Assembly: GCF_016756535.1 (NCBI RefSeq) | Contig: NZ_AP023247.1 | Location: 6,634,501 to 6,698,500 of the forward strand | Direction of reading: 5' to 3' | From: Mesorhizobium sp. 131-2-1 | GTDB taxonomy: Bacteria; Pseudomonadota; Alphaproteobacteria; Rhizobiales; Rhizobiaceae | DNA length: 64,000 nucleotides | Shown: positions 52,312 through 60,061 of the stretch, piece after piece | Numbering within the stretch: the first letter of the stretch is position 1 | Layout: each line of letters opens with the position of its first letter | Notes under the pieces: generated by a model | The model's database searches: none | What the model saw: only the letters and a program-made list of their open reading frames with translations | Told to the model about the DNA's origin: nothing | Position numbers and translations under genes: made by a program

Positions 52312-53205
52312 GTGTCCGAGCTGCCGTTCATCGATCCGCACCATCATTTGTGGGATCTGGAAGCCAATTACTATCCGTGGCTGAGCGACGGGGTTAAGCC
52401 GTCGGCCTTCGGCGACTACGACGCAATCCGCAAGAGCTATCGTCTCGACGACTATCTTGAGGACGCCAGGAACCAGAACCTCGTGAAATCGGTGCATCTG
52501 GACGTTGGGTTCGATCCCAGCGATTCGGTCGGGGAGACCCGGTGGCTGCAGGAAATCGCGAACAAGCGGGGCTTCCCCCATGGCATCGTCGGCTATGCCG
52601 ACCTGTCCAAACCCGACGTCGGCGACCTCCTCGACCGGCACATGGAGTATCCAAACTTCAGGGGTATCCGGCAGTCGATGAATTATCATCAAGACCCTGC
52701 CAAGACCTATCAGGCGCGGCCTGGGGTCAGTCGTACTCCCGAATGGCGGCGCGGCTTCAGGGAATTGGCGAAGCGCCGACTGAGCTTCGACCTGCAGCTC
52801 TATTATCCGCAGATGGAAGAGTTTCTCCAGCTCGCGCGCGACTTTCCCGACGTCCAGATCATTCTCAATCACACCGGCATGCAGGTCGATGGCCCAGAGC
52901 ATTTCGAGGCCTGGAAAAAAGGCATGCACAGATTGGCGCAAGCGCCGAACATCGCCTGCAAGATCTCGGGTCTCGGCATGGGCGACTGGTCCTGGACGAC
53001 GGCGTCGATCCGTCCCTATGTCGAGGAGGCGATCGCGGCCTTTGGTGTCGGCCGCTCAATGTTCGCGACGAACTTCCCCGTCGACAAGCTGTTCTCGAGC
53101 TTCGACGCCATCGTGAACGCCTTCAAGGAGATCACGCAAGGCTACACACACGAGGAGCGGCTTGCATTGTTCCACGACAACGCCGCTCGCTACTACCGGC
53201 TCTAG
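52312..53205 (+). CDS. Amidohydrolase-2 family hydrolase (lactonase-like)
   Basis: 297 residues from a GTG with GAGG upstream. The metal-site opening FIDPHHHLWDLEANYYPWL is that of the amidohydrolase-2 group that includes sugar lactonases and 2-pyrone-4,6-dicarboxylate hydrolases. Other features are ILNHTGMQVDG and SMFATNFPVDKL with the final Asp. In a sugar operon with a dehydrogenase, a lactonase role is likely: the SDR would oxidise a sugar to its lactone, which this enzyme opens. That is inference. Confidence 0.85.
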   Translation: MSELPFIDPHHHLWDLEANYYPWLSDGVKPSAFGDYDAIRKSYRLDDYLEDARNQNLVKSVHLDVGFDPSDSVGETRWLQEIANKRGFPHGIVGYADLSKPDVGDLLDRHMEYPNFRGIRQSMNYHQDPAKTYQARPGVSRTPEWRRGFRELAKRRLSFDLQLYYPQMEEFLQLARDFPDVQIILNHTGMQVDGPEHFEAWKKGMHRLAQAPNIACKISGLGMGDWSWTTASIRPYVEEAIAAFGVGRSMFATNFPVDKLFSSFDAIVNAFKEITQGYTHEERLALFHDNAARYYRL

Positions 53206-53245
53206 ATCATCCGCCGAAACAATTGAGACAGCAGGAGACTTTGAC

Positions 53246-53998
53246 ATGTTGCTGAAGGGCAAGGCCGTGGTGATTTCGGGTGCCGCGAGTCCCCGGGGAA
53301 TTGGCCGCTCCACGGCAACGCTGATGGCGGAGCAAGGCGCGCGCATTGCTATTCTTGACCTCGATAAGGAACGAGCCCGTGACGCCGCCGCGTCGCTTGG
53401 GCCCGAGCATATCGGCCTCGCCTGCAATGTCGCCGACCTCGATGCCTGCAAGAGGGCTGCGGCAGAAGTGACCGAAGCGTTCGGAAGGGTCGAGGTGTTA
53501 TGCAACATTGCCGGGATCACGCAGCCCGTAAAGACACTGGACATCGGTCCGGCCGACTGGGACCGCATCCTCGATGTCAATCTGCGCGGCGTGCTCTATC
53601 TCAGCCAGGCCTTCATCCCGCATATGCGTGAAAATGGCGGCGGCTCGATCATCTGCATGTCGTCGGTTTCAGCGCAACGCGGCGGCGGCATCTTCGGTGG
53701 CCCGCATTACTCAGCCGCCAAGGCGGGTGTGCTCGGCCTCGCCAAGGCCATGGCACGCGAATTCGGGCCTGACGGCATTCGCATCAACTGCGTCACGCCT
53801 GGCCTGATCCAGACCGACATAACCGGCGGCAAACTGACCGATGCCATGCGCGCTGACATCATCAAGGGTATCCCGCTCAGTCGCCTGGGCGATGCGCGTG
53901 ACGTGGCGGGCGCCTACCTCTTCCTCGCCTCCGATCTGGCCAGCTACATCACCGGTGCCGTGATCGACGTCAATGGGGGGATGCTGATCCATGGCTGA
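53246..53998 (+). CDS. SDR-family dehydrogenase
   Basis: 250 residues from the ATG at 53246 (AGGAG upstream); the longer open frame begins inside the preceding gene. The cofactor motif is VISGAASPRGIGRSTATLMA with a two-residue insertion before GIG. CNIAGITQP is the NNAG equivalent, the catalytic Tyr-Lys is in HYSAAKAGVLGLAKAMA and the Ser in ICMSSVSAQRG. It is probably a NAD-dependent sugar or polyol dehydrogenase. It overlaps the next gene by eight bases. Confidence 0.9.
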   Translation: MLLKGKAVVISGAASPRGIGRSTATLMAEQGARIAILDLDKERARDAAASLGPEHIGLACNVADLDACKRAAAEVTEAFGRVEVLCNIAGITQPVKTLDIGPADWDRILDVNLRGVLYLSQAFIPHMRENGGGSIICMSSVSAQRGGGIFGGPHYSAAKAGVLGLAKAMAREFGPDGIRINCVTPGLIQTDITGGKLTDAMRADIIKGIPLSRLGDARDVAGAYLFLASDLASYITGAVIDVNGGMLIHG

Positions 53999-54857
53999 CG
54001 GGACAACGGAATTCGAGATGCCACGCGCGGGCAGCAATGTCAGCCTTGCCGAACGCGCCTATCGCATCCGTCGACATGCCGTGCGCATGGGCGAAGTCCA
54101 GGGCCAGGGCTATGTCGGGCAGGCGCTCGGCGTCGCCGATGTGCTTGCGGTCGCCTATTTCCATGCACTTCGCTACCGGCCGGACGACACGCTGTGGGAG
54201 GGACGCGATCGCTTCCTCCTATCCATCGGACACTATGCGATCGCACTCTACGCGGCATTGATCGAAGCAGGCGTGCTGCCGGAGGAAGAGCTCGAGACCT
54301 ACGGTACCGACGACAGCCGCATGCCGATGTCCGGCATGGCGGCGTACACACCTGGCATGGAGATCACCGGCGGCTCGCTTGGTCACGGTCTTGGTATTGC
54401 CGTCGGCATGTGCCTGGGACTGAAACGCAAGCAGAGCGATTGTTTCGTCTACAACCTCTTGTCCGACGGTGAGCTTGGCGAGGGTTCGACCTGGGAAGCA
54501 GCGATGTCTGCCGCCCATCACAAGCTCGACAACCTCATCGCCATCGTCGACTTCAACAACCTGCAGGCCGACGGCCCCTCCACAGCCATGCTTTCTTCGG
54601 AGCCGGTGACCGACAAGTTCGAGGCCTTCGGCTGGCACGTGCAGCGCGTTGACGGCAACGACATCGACTCCGTCCGCGCTGCATTCGACAACGCCCGGGG
54701 TCTCAAGGATCCGCGTCCACGTATCATCGTCTGTGACACCCGCATGGGTAAGGGTGTGCCTTTCCTGGAGGCCCGCGACATCACGCATTTCATCCGCGTC
54801 GAGCCCTATGAGTGGGCTCTGGCGCTCGAGGCTCTGGAAAAGGGACGTCCGCAGTGA
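53991..54857 (+). CDS. Transketolase, N-terminal subunit
   Basis: 288 residues covering the thiamine-diphosphate binding half: GQGYVGQALGVADVLAVAYF, EITGGSLGHGLGIAVGMCLG, the ThDP/Mg motif LLSDGELGEGSTWEAAMSAA and VDFNNLQADGP. Split transketolases of this type occur in catabolic operons. The second half is the next gene, and the two overlap by four bases (GTGA), so a stoichiometric complex is expected. Confidence 0.93.
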   Translation: MADGTTEFEMPRAGSNVSLAERAYRIRRHAVRMGEVQGQGYVGQALGVADVLAVAYFHALRYRPDDTLWEGRDRFLLSIGHYAIALYAALIEAGVLPEEELETYGTDDSRMPMSGMAAYTPGMEITGGSLGHGLGIAVGMCLGLKRKQSDCFVYNLLSDGELGEGSTWEAAMSAAHHKLDNLIAIVDFNNLQADGPSTAMLSSEPVTDKFEAFGWHVQRVDGNDIDSVRAAFDNARGLKDPRPRIIVCDTRMGKGVPFLEARDITHFIRVEPYEWALALEALEKGRPQ

Positions 54858-55876
54858 GGCAGTCAAAATTCGCGCCGCGCCACGCCGTCAACGCGGGTGA
54901 GCGCAAGACCACCTCGGCGATGATCGCCTCGATCGCGCCCGATGGCGTTCCGACGCGCAGTGCGCCGTTCGGACACACGCTTGCAAGGCTAGCCCATCAG
55001 CGGCCCGGAATCGTGGGTTTGACGGCTGATCTTGCGAAATACACTGACCTTCATGTGTTCGCGCAGGAGCATCCGGATCGCTTCTATCAAATGGGCATGG
55101 CCGAGCAGGTGCTGATGAGTGCCGCCGCCGGCCTGGCGCGGGAGGGTTTCACGCCCTTCGCCACGACCTACGCTGTCTTTGCCTCCCGACGGGCCTACGA
55201 TTTCATCTGCATGGCGATTGCCGAGGAGAAGCTCGACGTCAAGATCGTCTGCGCCCTGCCGGGGCTGACCACCGGCTACGGCCCCAGCCACCAGGCGACA
55301 GAAGACATCGCGATCTTCCGCGGCATGCCGAACCTGACGATCATCGACCCTTGCGACGCGCTCGACATCGAACAGGCCACGGAGGCAATCGCGGACTACA
55401 AGGGCCCGGTCTACATGCGGCTTTTGCGCGGCAAAGTTCCTGTCGTGCTCGACGAATACGACTACACGTTCGAGATCGGCAAGGCGCGGCTGTTGCGCGA
55501 TGGGGCGGACGTGCTGTTCATTTCCAGCGGCCTGATGACCATGCGAGTGCTGGAGGCCGCGAAGGCGCTTGAAGCAGACCGCATCGACTGCGCGGTGCTG
55601 CACGTGCCGACGATCAAACCTCTGGACACGCAGGCGATACTTGATGGCGCGCGCCGTCCGGGACGGCTGGTGGTGGTGGCGGAGAATCACACCATCATTG
55701 GTGGCCTAGGCGAAGGCGTTGCCGCGTTGCTGATGCGGGAGGGCGTGGCCCCAGTCTTTCGCCAGATTGCCCTGCCCGACGAGTTCCTCGATGCTGGCGC
55801 ACTGCTGACGCTTCATGATCGCTACGGGATCTCATCGTCCGAGCTCGTGCGTCGTGTCCGCAAATGGACAGAGTAA
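54854..55876 (+). CDS. Transketolase, C-terminal subunit
   Basis: 340 residues from a GTG overlapping the first subunit's stop. RFYQMGMAEQVLMSAAAGLA contains the catalytic glutamate region, and FATTYAVFASRRAYDFICMA plus PGLTTGYGPSHQATEDIAIF form the pyrimidine-binding part. The C-terminal domain runs through VVVAENHTIIGGLGEGVA. With the lactonase and dehydrogenase it suggests breakdown of an imported sugar to ketose intermediates that are cleaved by two-carbon transfer. Confidence 0.92.
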   Translation: MRQSKFAPRHAVNAGERKTTSAMIASIAPDGVPTRSAPFGHTLARLAHQRPGIVGLTADLAKYTDLHVFAQEHPDRFYQMGMAEQVLMSAAAGLAREGFTPFATTYAVFASRRAYDFICMAIAEEKLDVKIVCALPGLTTGYGPSHQATEDIAIFRGMPNLTIIDPCDALDIEQATEAIADYKGPVYMRLLRGKVPVVLDEYDYTFEIGKARLLRDGADVLFISSGLMTMRVLEAAKALEADRIDCAVLHVPTIKPLDTQAILDGARRPGRLVVVAENHTIIGGLGEGVAALLMREGVAPVFRQIALPDEFLDAGALLTLHDRYGISSSELVRRVRKWTE

Positions 55877-56057
55877 AAGCAAAGCAGGAGCTCGAGCTAA
55901 TTCTTCGCGGTCGCATGTCCGCTTTCGGCAACGGGCCAGAATTGGTGTTGATCACCGACATGCTGCGCAAAGCTGCCGTGTTGACGAGCGGGTGATAAGT
56001 CGCTTCGATGCTCTACTGCGTCAAAGATTAGATACGGCGGCGTCGGAGCGATAAGCA

Positions 56058-56185
56058 ATTTTCGGGAACCGAATCAATCCACAGAAATTTTTTGTTGGTA
56101 TTTTTGTTGGTCCGCGCTGCTATTGCTCCATGCCGAGGCGATTGAAAACGAATTCAAATTTCCTCTACTTGGATTCCGCCTCTGG
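56058..56185. repeat. Recurrent ~125-bp element, copy 3
   Basis: TTCGGGAACCGAATCAATCC through TTGTTGGTATTTTTGTTGG to CTTGGATTCCGCCTC differs from the 36.5-kb copy at only about eight positions, same orientation. The two copies bracket 19.6 kb that includes the efflux and sugar operons. Confidence 0.75.
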
Positions 56186-56566
56186 GCACCATCCTTTTCA
56201 AGAGCTTAGTGCAATCTCGTCAAATCTTAGGCTCGCTATAGGCTCGGGAAAGGGCGATCTGCCTAGACACGATCCACAGGTTCGATTGCGGCAGTTTCTG
56301 GAAACTTTGATTCATTCGTTTGCACGCCGGATCACCCGGTATCACCCCTGAGGAGAGCCCGCACTCGGGCGGGCTATTCGGGCACGCTCCGGTGCCCGGA
56401 TGTGCTCGAGTGAGACGAGTGCCCAAACATGGTTCCTATTTGGCGCAATCCCACGCGCACGTTCCAGCTTGCTGGCTCGCAGGCGGGCAACGCCAGAGCG
56501 CCATGACGCGGGGCTCCGTTGTGCTGAACTTGTACGCCATCCTCGCGCGTGATATCAATTCTGATG
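56186..56566. other. Gap right of the repeat; hairpin only
   Basis: About 380 bp with no supported gene. A hairpin AGCCCGC-ACTCGG-GCGGGCT lies at 56356-56375 without a T-run. This may be the right border of accessory DNA, since the genes beyond look chromosomal. Confidence 0.35.
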
Positions 56567-57154
56567 CGTGGATTGCTGATACTTTTCGTATTGGCGTTTG
56601 CCGCGACCAATGCAGCGGCGGGCGATGTGCTGTTCGACGCCATAGCTGCCGGCGACAAAGCGGGTGTCGAGCAAGCTCTCGCGAGTGGTGCCGACGTTGA
56701 CAGCCGGGCACGCGACCAGGCAACCCTTCTCATCGCTGCTGCGCTCGACGACCAGCCAGCAATTGCGGAATTGCTGCTGAGCAAGGGCGCCGACGTCATG
56801 GCCCGGAACTCGGGCGGCTTCACACCGCTCCACGCGGCGGCCTTCTCGGGCAGCCTGCCGATCGCCAAGCTGCTGCTGGCAAAAGGCGCGGTGCTCGACG
56901 ATGCCGCCAACAAGGCGGGTGTTACGCCGTTGCTGGTGGCCGGCGAGGAAAACCACGTTGAACTGGCCGAATTCCTTATTGCGAAAGGTGCCGATGTGAA
57001 CCATCCCGAGGGTCATGGCTACATGCCGACAACGCGCGCATTCTGGAAGGGCAACACGGATATCATACGACTTTTCAAACGCCATGGTGCTACCTGCCAA
57101 GCCAAAATCCTTGGCGAGGCGAACGCGGCGAAGTGCGCAGAGATCCACGATTAA
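56567..57154 (+). CDS. Exported ankyrin-repeat protein
   Basis: 195 residues from the ATG at 56567 (a GTG six codons earlier is possible). A signal peptide (RGLLILFVLAFAATNAAAG) is followed by four ankyrin repeats, e.g. DVLFDAIAAGDKAGVEQALA, GFTPLHAAAFSGSLPIAKLL and NHVELAEFLIAKGADVN. Ankyrin repeats bind proteins; a periplasmic location follows from the signal. It lies 12 bp before the YHS gene, so the two form a small operon. Confidence 0.88.
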   Translation, partial: RGLLILFVLAFAATNAAAGDVLFDAIAAGDKAGVEQALASGADVDSRARDQATLLIAAALDDQPAIAELLLSKGADVMARNSGGFTPLHAAAFSGSLPIAKLLLAKGAVLDDAANKAGVTPLLVAGEENHVELAEFLIAKGADVNHPEGHGYMPTTRAFWKGNTDIIRLFKRHGATCQAKILGEANAAKCAEIHD

Positions 57155-57166
57155 CGGAGGATGCAG

Positions 57167-57667
57167 ATGAGCACGATGATCAACTCACGACTTCGGAATT
57201 TGGGCGCGACTGCCCTAGTCGCTGTAGCTGCGGTCGCCGGCGCGGGGTCGGCCTGGGCCGACGATTCGGTAAACACCGGCTATTTCGGCGGTGTGGCGAT
57301 CATGGGCTACGACACGGTCGCTTACTTCACTGACGGCAAGGCCGTGAAGGGCTCCGAAGAGTTCACTTATGAATGGCTGGGGACGCCTTGGCATTTCGCC
57401 AGCAAGAAACACCAGGAAATGTTCATGAGCGAACCGGTCAAGTACGCGCCTCAATATGGCGGCTACTGTGCCGGCGAAGTCGTCGGCGGTGGGGTCACGG
57501 TCAATGTCGATCCGGAAGCATTCAAGATAATCGACGGCAAGCTCTACCTAATCTACGATGTCGGCAATGCGGACAATTTCGCCGCGCATGCGGCTGAAGA
57601 AATACCGAAAGCCGATGCCAACTGGCCGAAGGTCGCGGCCAATTTGGAGCTCGACAAGTATCACTGA
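57167..57667 (+). CDS. Exported YHS-domain protein
   Basis: 166 residues from the second ATG (57167), which is six bases after GGAGG; the ATG at 57161 touches that site. A signal peptide (ATALVAVAAVAGAGSAWAD) precedes a YHS-type domain: VAIMGYDTVAYFTDGKAVKG, EFTYEWLGTPWHFASKKHQE and PVKYAPQYGGYCAGEV. The family is thought to bind metals in the periplasm. Its last codons (ELDKYH) recur at 60.03 kb, beside the second cyclase. Confidence 0.88.
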   Translation: MSTMINSRLRNLGATALVAVAAVAGAGSAWADDSVNTGYFGGVAIMGYDTVAYFTDGKAVKGSEEFTYEWLGTPWHFASKKHQEMFMSEPVKYAPQYGGYCAGEVVGGGVTVNVDPEAFKIIDGKLYLIYDVGNADNFAAHAAEEIPKADANWPKVAANLELDKYH

Positions 57668-57679
57668 GACCAGGTTCGC

Positions 57680-59869
57680 CTACTGGACGACCGTGAAGTG
57701 AAACACCTTACTTGTATTGGCATAGGAGTAGCCTTTGCCGGTAGCGTCATTGCGTCTGTAGACGGGACCGCAGTCGGGGCGCCCGAACAGGTTCTCGCTC
57801 TGCTCGCACAAGAGATCGCCATCGACGTAGACGGTCTCTGTGACCAGCCGCGTCGTCGTGCGGAAGGCCGCCTTGCCGTCGCTCCCGATCTGGAGGAAGG
57901 CTGGTTGGAGACCGGGTTCGATCTGGCCTTGCAACGTATGGCCAATGACGAGGGACGCGATCTCAGCACCCTTCAACTGGTCGTGCTCGTCCGGGGTAAA
58001 GCCATAGCGCCATTGGGGTAGGCCTGCCTGGCGCAGTGCGTTGACGAGGATCGCCAGATCCTGCGGGTTCCGGAAATGTGCATGAGTCATCTGCCACCCA
58101 GCCAAAGAGTCCACGTAGCTGGACCCTGCTACGAGGTGGAGCCCAGCTGCGATTTCGGCTTTCGCATCCGGTAGACGGCCGCCGCGGACATACGCCGCAG
58201 CGAGTGTAAACCGAAAGTTGCCAACCGTGGACGCATCGTCGCGGGTGCGTTCGAGAGTCTCGATCGCTTTATCGACATTCCCCTGCAGAAGAAAAACCAG
58301 CCCAGCAGTTTCCCTGTTGATGGCGGAGAGGTCGGGGTCGAGCCTGAGCGCTGTCTCGACCGCTGCGGCTGCCTCGGCATAATTGCCGGCGCATAACTGG
58401 ACATATCCAAGGGCTGCTTGCGCCTCTGCATCGCCCGGACCGATTGAAACAGCCTTCCTGGCAGAGGCAATCGCATCTTCGTAGCGGCGATTCACGACCT
58501 GCATGACACCGAGAATTGCATAGGGCGATGAAAGGTCCGGTTCGAGTTCCAAGGCTCGGCTCGCCTTCTCATAGGCTCGCTTGCGCGCGGGCGCGCTCTG
58601 CATGATGTCGTTGAAGGCCTCGCGCCAGATATAGACTGTCGTGCGCGCGTCAGCCGCAAAGGCTTCCGCGAAGGCGGAGTCGAGCCCCTCCGCCTTTTCA
58701 TAGAGCGCAAGCGCCTGCCGCAGACCGGCCAGCAGGCCGCTGCGTGACGCCGTCTCGGCTTGTAGATAGTAATCGTAGGCCTCGAGATTGTTCGTCGGCG
58801 GGCGTGCCATGCGCTCGCTTTCCGCTGCCGAAGGTTGCATGCCAAGCGCTTTGGCGATCTCCCCGCTCATCTCTTCCTGGACGGCAAACACGCCGGCCAT
58901 GCCACGGTCGAACCGGTTGGCCCACAGATTGTCGCCCGTTGCCGTATCGATGAGCTGGGCATTGAGGCGGATCTGCTCGCCGGTGCGGCGGACGCTGCCC
59001 TCAACGACGTAGCGGACGCCAAGGTCGCGCGCGACATCGGCCAGCGCCGCAGGCCGATTCTTATAGGCGAAGACGGAATTGCGGGCGATGACGTCGAGAC
59101 CGGAAAGCTTGGTGAGGTCGGTGATCAAATCCTCGGTGATGCCGTCCACAAAATAGTCCTGGCCTGGATCGCCGCCGAGATTTGCAAACGGCAGCACGGC
59201 AACCGATGGTCGGTCGGCCAGGGAAGATGTCCCCGATTGCCACGCAAACAATCCTGCGAGGAGCACGACGAACAGGACCGCGATTCCTGCCATCCCGATC
59301 GCCCGGGGGGATACCGGCCGGCGAACTGCCTCCTTGATTTTCCCCGAGGCTGCGGGATCCAGCAGCAGCCGATAGGCGCGAACGGGATCGGCGATGTTCT
59401 TGAGCCGCTGCTCGCCAAGACTGGCAAAGCCGACATCAACCTTGTGCAGCGCATGATCGAACGCCGTGCCCGAGATACATACACCCCCCGGCTCGGCCAT
59501 CGACTCCAGTCGCGCGGCGATGTTGACGCCATCGCCATAGATGTCATTTTCCTCGACAATGACGTCGCCGAGGTTGACGCCGATGCGAAACCGGATCTGC
59601 CGGGCATCAGCGGTGCCTTTATTGCGATCGGCCATCCGGCGTTGGATCACGGCAGCGCACTGGACGGCATCGACGACGCTGGCGAACTCGACCAGCGCGC
59701 CGTCGCCCATGAGCTTGATAATGCGACCGTGGAATTCCTTGATCGCCGGGTCGACCAGTTCGCGACGGCAGCTTTTCAACCGCTCGAGCGTGCCGACCTC
59801 GTCCTCGCCCATGAGGCGGCTGTAGCCGACCACATCGGCAGCAAGTATCGCGGTAAGCCTTCGCTCCAT
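57680..59869 (-). CDS. Adenylate/guanylate cyclase with TPR domain, copy 1
   Basis: 729 residues from the ATG at 59869; an upstream extension is open but not shared with copy 2. The class III cyclase domain has AILAADVVGYSRLMGEDE with the metal Asp, LMGDGALVEFAS, and FRIGVNLGDVIVEENDIYGD then GVNIAARLES. A membrane segment near residue 200 (GIAVLFVVLLAGLFAW) is followed by a TolB-like SVAVLPFANLGGDPGQDYF domain and several TPR repeats. It ends KVFHFTVVQ. Such proteins make cAMP in response to C-terminal signals; rhizobia have many. Confidence 0.92.
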   Translation of the reverse strand: MERRLTAILAADVVGYSRLMGEDEVGTLERLKSCRRELVDPAIKEFHGRIIKLMGDGALVEFASVVDAVQCAAVIQRRMADRNKGTADARQIRFRIGVNLGDVIVEENDIYGDGVNIAARLESMAEPGGVCISGTAFDHALHKVDVGFASLGEQRLKNIADPVRAYRLLLDPAASGKIKEAVRRPVSPRAIGMAGIAVLFVVLLAGLFAWQSGTSSLADRPSVAVLPFANLGGDPGQDYFVDGITEDLITDLTKLSGLDVIARNSVFAYKNRPAALADVARDLGVRYVVEGSVRRTGEQIRLNAQLIDTATGDNLWANRFDRGMAGVFAVQEEMSGEIAKALGMQPSAAESERMARPPTNNLEAYDYYLQAETASRSGLLAGLRQALALYEKAEGLDSAFAEAFAADARTTVYIWREAFNDIMQSAPARKRAYEKASRALELEPDLSSPYAILGVMQVVNRRYEDAIASARKAVSIGPGDAEAQAALGYVQLCAGNYAEAAAAVETALRLDPDLSAINRETAGLVFLLQGNVDKAIETLERTRDDASTVGNFRFTLAAAYVRGGRLPDAKAEIAAGLHLVAGSSYVDSLAGWQMTHAHFRNPQDLAILVNALRQAGLPQWRYGFTPDEHDQLKGAEIASLVIGHTLQGQIEPGLQPAFLQIGSDGKAAFRTTTRLVTETVYVDGDLLCEQSENLFGRPDCGPVYRRNDATGKGYSYANTSKVFHFTVVQ

Positions 59870-60026
59870 ACTCGCCGCGCCCTCCCGGTCGATCAAGCGG
59901 CTTCTTCGCTGCAGCCTATTCCAGTCCCGCGTCGGACGCGAGCGGCGCGACCGACGACGCAATGCGATGGGAATGACCGGATCGGGTCACCTCACGACAT
60001 CGGACCTTGGGGGTACAACGTCCGCC

Positions 60027-60052
60027 ATGGAACTCGACAAATATCACTGAGA
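60027..60052 (+). repeat. Duplicated 3' end of the YHS gene
   Basis: TGGAACTCGACAAATATCAC followed by TGAGAC repeats the last codons and stop of the YHS gene (57642-57669) with few changes. It marks the left edge of a tandem duplication that carried the YHS tail plus the convergent cyclase gene. Confidence 0.7.
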
Positions 60053-60061
60053 CGCGTGCAA

